Below, in pieces: positions 1 to 10,600 of a stretch of DNA of 64,000 nucleotides. This DNA is from Lamellibrachia satsuma. Taxonomy: Eukaryota; Annelida; Polychaeta; Sabellida; Siboglinidae. Position 1 is the stretch's first letter. Every line of letters starts with the position of its first letter. The DNA is taken from the NCBI GenBank assembly GCA_033239005.1, contig BSQZ01000005.1:11954501-12018500 (forward strand), written 5' to 3'. Below the pieces are notes generated by a model. It was not told the origin of the DNA. It saw nothing but the letters and a program-made list of their open reading frames with translations, and searched no databases. Made by a program: the position numbers and the translations under genes.

Positions 1-329
1 CATCGTCTACCAACAAAACACAAACAGGTAGAGTATATATAGTCGTAGAGCGCGTATAATGGCGTTGTTCTTGTGTCAAGTATTCCCCGTTAGGGGCAGC
101 ACATGACACATTAAACATGTTAATATTACTAATGTGTCAGAACTACCGGCTGTATTAGCACATGTCAGTTCCCTTCTGAATAATGTGTTCATTACTTGTC
201 ATGATTTTCGGGAACGATGGATAGTATGGAATGTTAAACAACTCTGTGGTGCATTAGACACAAGTAACTGACGACATCGCACGCCTAACGTATCGCGCCA
301 CCGGTCGTACATCAGACCAGCTGACATTA
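1..329. repeat. 329-bp direct repeat, copy 1 (partner 3557-3885)
   Basis: This block and 3557-3885 are colinear without gaps and differ at only a few bases (for example T versus C near base 66). Homology stops at CTGACATTA in both copies. Copy 1 touches the window edge, so the repeat may extend further left. The copies lie in two different introns of gene A and bracket its LEL and TM4 exons. No ORF or clear transposon terminus is visible. Confidence 0.9.
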
Positions 330-578
330 TTATTTAATAAGTGTCATTTATTGCATCACATAATGTCATGTTTTGTTTGTGGAATATTGCATGGGTGTTT
401 GAATTTGAGAATAATACCAGACCTGACGGTTGACTTTAAACACGCCACAAACACTTTGGATCGTAAAGCAAATTTCGATTTCGGTTTTGTTGATGAATCC
501 ATTGAATCAGTTTAAGCAATTGTACGAGAAAAAAAACGGCACTGCGTTTTGCACTTGGCTGGTGTTTCTCTCTCTCAG
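330..578. other. intron of gene A, unique sequence
   Basis: AT-rich intron sequence. It ends in a pyrimidine-rich tract (ctctctctcag) forming the acceptor at 578. No TM3 exon of gene A is found here, so that exon lies left of the window. Confidence 0.6.
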
Positions 579-695
579 GTCAGGAACGGGTTGGCTGATG
601 GGATGCGTCAGACAATAAAGGAAACGAGGGTCTCCATCGCACGCTTTGGGGTTGGCTTTTCCCTGTCGGATGCGTGGGACTTCCTGCAGACAGAG
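579..695 (+). CDS. Gene A exon: first part of LEL
   Basis: The acceptor ctctctcag precedes GTCAGG, and the donor after ACAGAG is GTGCGG. The 39 codons begin VRNGLADGM and end AWDFLQTE. The spacing from W to the CC of the next exon matches genes B and C exactly. Confidence 0.88.
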
Positions 696-773
696 GTGCG
701 GTCCTCTTGTTCTTCCAATGACGTCTCTTTGTCCATCGTTTCAACCAGCGGCAGTAACTGTGAAAGCATAAGC

Positions 774-808
<35 letters not shown>

Positions 809-3800
809 CTTACATGTTGTATATCGCTACATCTGTGCAATCTTGACCGCTTGTCCGACATTGGTATAGGACGTACAGCGACAGTAACTGTTGGTGGTGT
901 TGACTGTATTGAATACTGTCGGAACCGGGCTTATCTGCACCGCATATTTGTGGATGCATGCGTGCGTGCGTGCGTGCATGCGTGCGTGCGTGCGTGCGTC
1001 TGTTTGCACCGAGACGCCAGCTGACATCGCGTTAAATAACACCTTGCTCGCGTGACGTCACACGCCGTCTTTAATAACCTCCGTACAACATTTGAACATG
1101 GACTTATATTTACATTTATATTTATATATTTAAATATATGTCCATGATTTTAACCACTGATGGTTGCGGAAATTTTCAGATGAAGTGTTGCGGCGTGGAC
1201 GGTTACCATGACTACTTGAATGACGCGTGGGACAGGAAACACGTACGTCACTAACATGTCTCTTAATTATTGATGATGCGTAGATAATTTGTGAGATTTA
1301 CACCACCTTTCCACATCCCGTGTTCCACATCACATGAAAGTACTGAGACAACTACAACAAATTATCCACTGGTTGTGTAGATGCTCGCAGCGTGAATATC
1401 ATTAAAGACTTCATTGTCCACGTGACATCTGAAGCTGTTTCGGGGCAGTGTTGTTAACTTATACTGCAATCGTTTGCTGCAAAGGGAAATGTGCACCCGA
1501 AAGTATTCTTATTCGAATTGTTTAATTCACAAAAAACTAGCGGAAACTACATAACATACATGGATGCATTCTTGCATACATGGATGCATTCGTGCATACA
1601 TGGATGCATTCGTGCATACATGGATGCATTCGTGCATGCGTGCATGCGTGGTCGTACATAGGCGATCTATCTCACCACAATTTGTCAGACAAAGGGGTTT
1701 TTTGTCGACATGTGGGTTACAACTCTAACAAACACACTTTAAAGTTTTACGTGCACGCACGCACGCATTCATGCATGCATATGGTAATTTGTTTGTTAGT
1801 ATTTTATGTATTAAACAACTTGAATAAAAATGGAATTTCCCCACGTGTGCAGTACATGAGTTCTTTGACTGTATACCAATTACGGAAAAGCCATAACCAG
1901 GCCGCCATGACGTCACGCGTACGCTGCCCTCCGTGTTGCAGCCTGTGCCGGCGAGTTGCTGCGTGCGGTCGGCCGGTCCACCTGCTCGCCCAGAGAATGA
2001 GTCACAGTGTCAGAAAGACGCCAGTCTCCGGCTCCTGGACAGCGTCTTCCTCCACACGCGGGTCTGTCGGGTGTCTCTTAAAATCATCAGTAAACAACGT
2101 TAATATTAGCAAAAAAACAAGGAATGTCTTCAAAACTTGCTTTGTACAATTTTTGTGGAGCCCAACATCTGCACCTAAAGATAAACGTTTAACGCAATGA
2201 TGGTGTGTGGCTGCAACTATCAATGATGGTGTGTTGCTGCAGCTATCAATGGTGGTGTGTGGCTGTAGCTATCAATTATGGTGTGTGGCTGTAACTATCA
2301 ATGGTGGTGTGTGGCTGCAGCTATCAATGGTGGTGTGTGGCTGCAACTATCAATTGTGGTGTGTGGCTGCAACTATCAATGGTGGTGTGTGGCTGCAGCT
2401 ATCAAAGGTGGTGTGTGGCTGCAACTATCAATGATGGTGTGTGGCTGCAACTATCAATGATGTTGTGTGGCTGCAACTATCAATGATGGTGTGTGGCTGT
2501 AACTATCAATGATGGTGTGTGGCTGTAACTATCAGTGATGGTATGTGGCTGTAACTATCAATTATGGTGTGTGGCTGCAACTATCAATGATGGTGTGTGG
2601 CTGCAACTATCAATGATGGTGTCGTCTGGGTGCAATTATCAATGATGGTGTGTGGCTGTAACTATCAATGATGGTGTGTGGCTGTAACTATCAATGATGG
2701 TGTGTGGCTGCAACTATCAATGATGGTGTCGGGCTGCAATTATCAATGATGGTGTGTGGCTGTAACTATCAATGATGGTGTGTGGCTGCAGTTATCAATG
2801 ATGGTGTGTGGCTGTAATTACCAATGATGGTGTGTTGCTGTAACTATCAATAATGGTGTGTGGCTGTAACTATCAATGATGGTGTGTGGCTGCAACTATC
2901 AATGATGGTGTGTGGCTGCAACTATCAATGATGGTGTGTGGCTGTAACTATCAATGATGGTATGTGGCTGTAGCTATCAATGATGGTGTGTGGCTGTAAC
3001 TATCAATGATAGTATGTGGCTGCAACTATCAATGATGGTGTGTGGCTGTAACTATCGATGATAGTGTGTGGCTGTAACTATAAATGTGAGCTTCATTCGG
3101 TGTGTTGTTGTTCTACGTACGAAGTAGGGAGACTGTGCGTGCTTGTGACATGTTCTCTGTGATGTCCACTCCAGGGATGTCACCGGTCTCTGACGGCCTG
3201 GCTGTCTCGGCGAATCACACTGCTCACAGCGCTTCTCTTTCTAGTCATCTGTTTACAGGTGGGATACACACGCACGCATGCACGCACGCATGCACGCACG
3301 CACGCACATACACACATCCTACACGCGCACACGAACGCACGTACATACTAACTATGTCACACAACATACCATACGTGCAAATATCATTACATGTTTAATA
3401 TGCGTATTTATATTATTGGAGTGAAACGTTGCCATTTTTATATGAAGTTTGAAAATGGAAATTAATTCACCCTGCAATGGTAGATATTTATTTGTTATGT
3501 ATGAATTGTGAATTTGATCCCAACCTACACCGCATCATTTCACTTACCTTCCGGTTCATCGTCTACCAACAAAACACAAACAGGTAGAGTATATATAGTC
3601 GTAGAGCGCGTATAATGGCGTTGTCCTTGTGTCAAGTATTCCCCGTCAGGGGCAGCACATGACACATTAAACATGTTAATATTACTAATGTGTCAGAACT
3701 ACCGGCTGTATTAGCACATGTCAGTTCCCTTCTGAATAATGTGTTCATTACTTGTCATGATTTTCGGGAACGATGGATAGTATGGAATGTTAAACAACTC

Positions 3801-4260
3801 TGTGGTGCATTAGACACAAGTAACTGACGACATCGCACACCTAACGTATAGCGCCACCGGTCGTACATCAGACCAGCTGACATTAAGTGTCCAGTTACGT
3901 CACACGAGAACTTGTGAAGCTTGTGATGTGGCTACACGATGCATTATAACTATAAAACCGCTTCATAAACCCCGGGACAATCTCACAGGCGACAACACGT
4001 AGACATGTAAACACGTAGACAACCGCTGATACGAAATGTCGTAACTGGATCAACATATGCCAACATCCAAGAAGGAAGACATTGTAAACACGAATGTTCT
4101 TACTAAAGTTGCTGCTTATTGAAATGGTTTAATGACGTCATCAGTGAAAATCTAACTTGTTTTTCAGGCGCTGGCTGTCTTGGTTCTGAGCTGGAGAGGA
4201 TACACCAGGAACAGCACCGCCAGGGAAAGTGGGCAGAGTAGGATCAGCAGGGAGGATTGA
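579..4260 (+). CDS. Gene A: tetraspanin family protein, 3' part (5 exons, 158 residues, 5' end outside window)
   Basis: Tetraspanins are four-pass membrane proteins that organise membrane microdomains through their large extracellular loop (LEL). Five exons (579-695, 1180-1242, 1942-2061, 3175-3258, 4168-4260) join in phase 0 to an open 158-residue C-terminal part. Visible landmarks are AWDFLQ before the loop core, CCG (residues 42-44), PASCC (63-67), ESQC (C83) and GC (101-102). This is a six-cysteine LEL. TM4 runs from about residue 112 to 137 with a polar Gln at 128, then a short polar tail ends in RED. An N-E-S glycosylation sequon lies in the LEL. TM1, the small loop, TM2 and TM3 should lie left of base 1. 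The loop resembles the TSPAN1/TSPAN18-type six-cysteine group, but the orthologue cannot be fixed by eye. The gene converges with gene B. Confidence 0.9.
773..808. repeat. (AAC)n microsatellite
   Basis: About 12 perfect AAC units in the intron after the first LEL exon. Runs of Asn, Leu or Cys in overlapping ORFs come only from this repeat. Confidence 0.95.
954..1000. repeat. (GCGT)n-rich microsatellite
   Basis: Imperfect GCGT/GCAT run in the gene A intron. Confidence 0.9.
1180..1242 (+). CDS. Gene A exon: CCG motif of LEL
   Basis: The acceptor gaaattttcag precedes ATGAAG; the donor is GTACGT after CAC. The 21 codons carry MKCCGVDGY, the tetraspanin CCG signature. The ATG is internal, not the start of translation. 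Confidence 0.92.
1560..1640. repeat. 20-bp tandem repeat, 4 copies
   Basis: The unit contains catggatgcattcgtgca. It lies in the gene A intron. Confidence 0.9.
1942..2061 (+). CDS. Gene A exon: PASCC part of LEL
   Basis: The acceptor ccgtgttgcag precedes CCTGTGCCG. The 40 codons hold PASCC, the NES sequon, QCQ, and end LHTR. The donor is chosen as CGG|GTCTGT because gene C has the equivalent CGG|GTCAGT and both then read R-GC. An alternative donor GTGTCT nine bases downstream would add three codons (VCR) in frame. Confidence 0.87.
2190..3085. repeat. 26-bp minisatellite, about 34 copies
   Basis: The unit reads ggtgtgtggctgcaactatc plus 6 bp, with frequent AACTATC/AGCTATC and CAA/TAA variants. 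It fills most of the gene A intron between the PASCC and GC exons. Confidence 0.95.
3175..3258 (+). CDS. Gene A exon: GC motif and start of TM4
   Basis: The acceptor tccactccag precedes GGATGTCAC; the donor after ACAG is GTGGGA. It is 84 nt (28 codons), the same size as the matching exons in genes B and C. It begins GCHRSL and runs into hydrophobic TM4 ending ICLQ. Confidence 0.92.
3266..3345. repeat. ACGC/ATGC-rich simple repeat
   Basis: Cacg/catg tetranucleotide run a few bases downstream of a gene A donor site. Confidence 0.85.
3557..3885. repeat. 329-bp direct repeat, copy 2 (partner 1-329)
   Basis: Near-identical to bases 1-329, in the last intron of gene A. The flanking sequences of the copies differ, so the boundaries are sharp on the right side of both. 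Confidence 0.9.
4168..4260 (+). CDS. Gene A last exon: end of TM4, C-terminal tail, stop
   Basis: The acceptor cttgtttttcag precedes GCGCTG. It has 30 codons then TGA (4258-4260): ALAVLVLSW completes TM4 and a polar tail ends RISRED. The 25-bp minisatellite starts at the stop codon and forms the presumed 3' UTR. Confidence 0.88.
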   Translation, partial: ALAVLVLSWRGYTRNSTARESGQSRISRED

Positions 4261-5678
4261 TGAGGGAGAGAGAGAGTGGATACAATGGGATGGTGAGAGA
4301 GTGGATACAATGGGATGGTGGGAGAGTGGATACAATGGGATGGTGGGAGAGTGGATACAATGGGATGGTGGGAGAGTGGATACAATGGGATGGTGGGAGA
4401 GTGGATACAATGGGATGGTGGGAGAGTGGATACAATGGGATGGTGGGAGAGTGGATACTATGGGATGGTGGGAGAGTGGATACTATGGGACGGAGGGAGA
4501 GTGGATAAAATGGGATGGTGGGAGAGTGGATATAGTGGGATGGTGGGAGAGTGGATACAATGGGATGGAGGGAGAGTGGATACAATGGGATGGTGGGAGA
4601 GTGGATATAGTGGGATGGATGGAGAGTGGATACAATGGGATGGTGGGAGAGTGGATACAATGGGATGGTGGGAGAGTGGATACAATGGGATGGTGGGAGA
4701 GTGGATATAGTGGGATGGAGGGAGAGTGGATACAATGGGATGGTGGGAGAGTGGATACAATGGGATGGTGGGAGAGTGGATACAATGGGATGGTGGGAGA
4801 GTGGATACAATGGGATGGTGGGAGAGTGGATACTATGGGATGGTGGGAGAGTGGATACAATGGGATGGTGGGAGAGTGGATACAATGGGATGGTGGGAGA
4901 GTGGATACAATGGGATGGTGGGAGAGTGGATACAATGGGATGGTGGGAGAGTGGATACTATGGGATGGTGGGAGAGTGGATACAATGGGATGGTGGGAGA
5001 GTGGATACAATGGGATGGTGGGAGAGTGGATACAATGAGATGGTGGGAGAGTGGATACTATGGGATGGAGGGAGAGTGGATAAAATGGAATGGTGGGAGA
5101 GTGGATATAGTGGGATGGTGGGAGAGTGGATACAATGGGATGGTGGGAGAGTGGATACAATGGGATGGTGGGAGAGTGGATACAATGGGATGGTGGGAGA
5201 GTGGATACAATGGGATGGTGGAGAAGTGGATACTATGGGATGGTGGGAGAGTGGATACTATGGGACGGAGGGAGAGTGGATACAATGGGATGGGGGAGAG
5301 TGGATACAATGGGATGGTGGGAGAGTGGATACAATGGGATGGTGGGAGAGTGGATACAATGGGATGGTGGGAGAGTGGATATAGTGGGATGGAGGGAGAG
5401 TGGATACAATGGGATGGTGGGAGAGTGGATACAATGGGATGGTGGGAGAGTGGATACAATGGGATGGTGGGAGAGTGGATACAATGGGATGGTGGGAGAG
5501 TGGATACTATGGGATGGTGGGAGAGTGGATACAATGGGATGGTGGGAGAGTGGATACAATGGGATGGTGGGAGAGTGGATACAATGGGATGGTGGGAGAG
5601 TGGATACAATGGGATGGTGGGAGAGTGGATACTATGGGATGGTGGGAGAGTGGATACAATGGGATGGTGGGAGAGTGG
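4261..5678. repeat. 25-bp minisatellite, about 57 copies, 3' of gene A
   Basis: The unit contains gtggatacaatgggatggtg plus ggaga. Variants (tactatgg, tatagtgg, ggaggg) recur. Because 25 is not divisible by 3 and the unit has no stop codon in several frames, long overlapping ORFs appear on both strands; they are spurious. Confidence 0.95.
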
Positions 5679-6757
5679 AGCAGCGTGTTGAAGAAGACTT
5701 TAGGAAAGCTTCTGGCCAAGAGGTCATCCGTGCAAGATCGTTGCCACGACCGCTGTCACTGCCGTCTCCTGTGGAGCGACTCGGCTGAAACTCTTCTACA
5801 CGAGGCGTTTCATTAGCTGTCAGGTTCTGCTGCGGTTGTCATCGTGTGTTGAAAATAATAGTTATTTACATGTACACTTCAACTCGTCTCGCAGTCACTT
5901 ACATAATGTGTCTGAAGACATGCTCAGAAACTGGGCTTTGCACATGTTCACGGCCAATGCAGAGTGTACGGTATTACACACGTACAATGCCAATGCTGAG
6001 TGTACAGTATTACAGATGTACACGGCCAATGCAGAGATTGCAGTACTACACATGAACAGGGCCAATGCAGAGTGTACAGTATTACATATGTTCTTCGACT
6101 TATTTTTAGATTCTTGTGGAATTGCACCACCAACTCATGGTATATTATGTGCTTTTATTGAACGATCGAACATCTTCTCCGTATGCATTAATTAAACAGG
6201 CTGCATTTCAGGCAGAAGGTTCGTGCGAGAAGTGTTACTGATGTTACTTCAAACAAGACGGACATACTTGTTTACTGCATCACAAATGATTCGACAATCG
6301 ACTGACAACTCATGACAACTGAATTTATACATCAGTAACACGTTCAGTACCAGAAACAATATTTTTTATCAGGATGTGGAGACCTAAATATGAGAATGTT
6401 TCGATTTTTCTTCTAATCTTAAGTTACTCGAATATGTTATGGATGCATCAGACGAATCGAATATAAATCACATTTCCCGTCATTTTAACCTAACCACACA
6501 CTGATGTAGCTGAACCTCGGAATGGATGGCGTAATGTTTCTAAACAAGAAACTGCTATGTTTTCCCTACGCAATATTATAGTATATCACGTAGGTAGTCG
6601 ACACTAAGTATGCTGCATTACGACCGATACAGATGATGGCAACACACGTATAACAATGTGGAAGCTAGCATTAGCGCTATATTGCGTCTCTACGTGGTAT
6701 GGCGCTGTGTGTGTGTGTGTGTGGGCGCGCGCGTGTGTGTGTGCGCGCGCGTGCGTG

Positions 6758-6815
<58 letters not shown>

Positions 6816-7284
6816 CATGCGTGTACATGCGTGTGTGTAAACGCAATGTGTAACCTGGACGTTCGTACGGTGAAATATTCATAAACAAAAACAACCATTA
6901 ATATATGAAACTAAACCATATAGTCGAGTAGACTTCTTCAAAGGCACTGAGGCAGAACTTGTGTGTGTGTGTGTGTGTATGTGTGTGCTGACGTCACATA
7001 CATCGTCGTCACGCGTACCGTGGAGCTGGCAACGTCACAGACAGACGTGTATACCTACTTTATGTAGATACTTTTCTTACTAACATCGTACAACAACATC
7101 AACAGTACAATGCTATGACGGACGCGACTTTGTGCAATAGTTCGCTCGGTCTCATCTTCAACAGATAGACGATGGCTTGCTGTGTGTTTTTATAAACACC
7201 ATTTCGTTCGACACATGACACGAAGTTGCTTTCTGTTGACGCTGCTGTGTCACCGATTCTTCTGGTAGAAGGAACAACGAAGCC
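5679..7284. other. intergenic region between the 3' ends of genes A and B
   Basis: Mostly unique sequence between convergent genes. It holds four approximate 33-bp repeats at about 5946-6090 (unit begins ggccaatgcagagtgtac) and GT-rich runs at 6703-6832 and 6961-6988. No gene is supported. Confidence 0.6.
6703..6832. repeat. (GT)n/(GC)-rich microsatellite
   Basis: Alternating purine-pyrimidine run with GCGCGCG interruptions, the composition typical of Z-DNA-prone tracts. Confidence 0.93.
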
Positions 7285-7362
7285 ATGACTGCTGACCGTG
7301 GTTGGTCATCGCTACTGACCGTGGTTGGTCATCGCTACTGGCCGTGGTTGGTCATCGTTACT
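7285..7362. repeat. 24-bp tandem repeat, about 3 copies
   Basis: The unit contains gaccgtggttggtcatcgct. It lies just 3' of the gene B stop codon on the minus strand. Confidence 0.8.
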
Positions 7363-7524
7363 GACCGCCCACGAAACTACGCTCAAAGTTGTTCACGACT
7401 ATGGTCTTTGTTCACTGACTGCAATATGGCTTTCTCCGAACTCTATTCAATTTGGCCAATATTAGTAGCGACTGTTTAATGTGGCTACGTGACTATCGAT
7501 TCAAGATGGCCGCCGTTGATGACG

Positions 7525-7620
7525 TCACTCGTCGTCCTCGTCTCCCACGTACCACGGGTACTTGCTCTGGCGTCGCCGGATCCGCGCCAGGAGAACACAA
7601 GCGAATATTGCGCCGAAAAT
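7525..7620 (-). CDS. Gene B exon 7: end of TM4, C-terminus, stop
   Basis: The acceptor tctgatcgcag precedes ATTTTC. It has 31 codons then TGA (7527-7525): IFGAIFACVLLA completes TM4, RIRRR is the membrane-proximal basic cluster, and the tail ends GDEDDE. Confidence 0.9.
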   Translation of the reverse strand: MFGAIFACVLLARIRRRQSKYPWYVGDEDDE

Positions 7621-10600
7621 CTGCGATCAGAGAAGGTCTATATTTAACAGGTCATGCAAAAGCTACTGTGTTTACACAAGGCGATGTCAGCACATGCGAC
7701 TGGATTCCACCTTGATCTCACTGGATAAACATTCGTCGCCAGAATATAATATCAAAGACCAATGTCTAATCAGTCGTTGTATATGTACAATGTCTAACCA
7801 ATCGTAGTATATGTACAATGTCTAAACAGTCGTTGTATATGTACAATGTCTAATCAGTCGTTGTATATGTACAATGTCTAATCAGTCGTTGTATATGTAC
7901 AATGTCTAATCAGTCGTTGTATATGTACAATGCACACGAAGATCTACACACGGAGACGCACACACAAACATCCTCTTATACAAGGCACTCGAGTCTGTTG
8001 TGTGCAGTACACTCTGTGTGTATAATACACCCAGTGTGTGCAGTACACCTTGTGTGTATAAAACACCCAGTATGTGCAGTACACTCAGTGTGTATAATAC
8101 ACTCAGTGTGTGCAGTACACTCAGTGCGTATAATACACTCAGTGTGTGCAGTACACTCTGTGTGTATAATACACCCAGTGTGTGCAGTACACTTTGTGTG
8201 TACAGTACAGTACAGTACAACATGTGTGTACAGTACACCCTGTGTGTTCAATACACCCAGTATGTGCAGTACACCCTGTGTGTACAATACACCCAGTGTG
8301 TGCAGTACACCTTGTGTACAGTACAGTACAGTGCAACATGTGTGTACAGTACACCCTGTGTGAACAATACACCCAGTGTGTGCAATACACCCTGCGTGTA
8401 CAATGCACCCAGTGTGTGCAGTACACCCTGCGTGTAAAATACACCCAGTGTGTGCAGTTCACCCTGCGTGTACAATACACCCAGTGTGTGCAGTACACCA
8501 TGCGGGTACAATACACCCAGTGTGTGCAGTACAACCTGCACGCACAATGCACCCAGTGTGTGCAGTACACTCTGTGTGTACAGTAAACATAGGGTGTACA
8601 TCACACCCTGTGTGTACAGTACACACAGGGTGTACAGTACACCCTGCGTGTACAATACTCTAAGTACGCCCGGTTATTTACCGTGCATTCATGTACCTGT
8701 TAATCACATGTTAATTCTTGCCTGCATTCAAACTGTTATGTTGTATAATCTGTACACACGGTGTACGCTTGTTCACATTGTGCAAGTCAGTGTTGTATAC
8801 CTGTACATATTATGTATATTATTATATACGTACGTACTATATATATATATTATGTACGACAATGTTTTCTGTACATATTGTGTATGCCAGTCCCTGTTGC
8901 CCACCTGTATAATGACGAGGCTCACTAGGACGGCAATCATCTTCAGCATGTGTTCAGTCAACCAGTCCAACATGGCTTCTTGACAACCCTGGCAGCAAGA
9001 CAACGGGGAACACGTCATAAACACATCTCATTGTGGTCGGTCGGTCGGTCGGTCGTTCGTTCGGTCGGTCGGTCGTTCGGTCGTTCGGTCGGTCGGTCGG
9101 TCGGTCGGTCGGTCGGTCGGTCGGTCGGACGGTCGGTCGGTCGGTCGGTCGGTCGGTCGGACGGTCGGACGGTCGGTCGGTCGGTCGGTCGGTCGGTCGG
9201 TCGGTCGGTCGGTCGGTCGGTCGGTCGGTCGGTCGGTCGGTCGGTCGGTCGGTCGGTCGGTCGGTCGGTCGGTCGGTCGGTCGGTCGGTCGGTCGGTCGG
9301 TCGGTCGGTCGGTCGGTCGGTCGGTCGGTCGGTCGGTCGGTCGGTCGGTCGGTCGGTCGGTTACCTTGGTGTTGAGGGCGCGGCTGGGCCGATGTGTGTG
9401 TGGGTAGTTGGCCGCGGCCACTTGACACTGCGTCACGAAGGCCGGCTTGGGAGCCAACGGGTCGTCGTTGAGGAGCACACAGCACGTGGCAGGCACGTAG
9501 AGCCCTCGTCCCAGGCGGGACTGGTTGAACCAAGCGCTCGACACGTAGTCGGCCGGACCAGCGGCTCCGCAACAGTTGAACTGGAAGAGGCCGGGACAGC
9601 GGTGATGCTGGTGTTTGCTTTGGTAAAGATGATACTGGCAGCGTTGAGAGTGATGTTAGTGGTGAGTAGCGGTAGTATTGAGAGTGATGTTAGTGGTGAG
9701 TGGCGATAGTATTGAGAGTGATGTTAATGGTGAGTAGCTGTAGGATTGAGAGTGATGTTAATGGTGAATGACGACATTATTGAGAGTCGTGTTAGTGGTG
9801 ATTGGCGGTATTATTGAGAGTGGTGTCAGTGCTGAGTTGCGATAGTATTGCGAGTGATGTTAGTGATGATGCTGTCCAGTAGCGGTAGTATGGAGAGTGA
9901 TGTTATTTTGAGTAGTGGTAGTATTGAGAGTGATGATAGTTGTGAGTGGCGGTATTATTGAGAGGATGTTAGTGGTGAGTTGCGGTAGTATTGAGAGTGA
10001 TGTTAGTGGTGAGTAGCGGTAGTATTGGGAGTGATGTTAGTGGTGAGTGGCGGTAGTATTGAGAGTGATGCTAGTGATGAGTGGCCGTAGTTTTGAGAGT
10101 GATGTTAGTAGTGAGTGACGGTAGTATTGAGAGTGATGTTAGTGGTGAGTAGTGGTAGTATTGAGAGTGATGCTAGTGGTCAGTAGCGGTAGTATTGAGA
10201 ATGATGCTAGTGGTGAGTAGCGGTAGTATTGAGATTGATGTTAGTGGTGAGTGGCAGTAGTAATGATTAGGATAATAATAGCAGTTTTATGACTATTATA
10301 TCTGCCCCGACGTTGTGATGGCGACACTAATAAGATGTTGACGTCATTCGTCTATGTGTCGCCGAACTGTCGGCAAGTCACTAGTAGTCAGCAGCGACAG
10401 CAGTGATTAGTGTCATCATAACCGTGACCATAACGACGTCTCATAGCATCAACATGCGCTCAAGCCCTCCTCGTCACAACTGTGACGTATACACTCTGCA
10501 GGGGGTCTACGACCGTAAACCCAGAGTCACCTGAATGTCCAAGTACGACTCATCTGGTGATATATGAAAGGTATTTTAAGTGCTGACTTCCGTTGAAACA

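Noticed and set aside
1..3885. 329-bp direct repeats as LTRs of one retrotransposon
   Set aside because: The sequence between them contains tetraspanin exons and no gag or pol, and the repeats do not start and end with TG...CA at visible borders.
4229..5691. Long ORFs of Gly-Trp-Asp-rich repeats on the plus strand and Pro-Ser-His repeats on the minus strand
   Set aside because: They are translations of a 25-bp minisatellite without stops; several frames on both strands are open at once and gene A already ends at its left edge.
8950..9572. ORFs with Arg-Ser-Val-Gly or Thr-Asp-Arg-Pro repeats
   Set aside because: Produced by a tetranucleotide repeat inside a gene B intron; only the non-repeat part (9365-9580) is a true exon.
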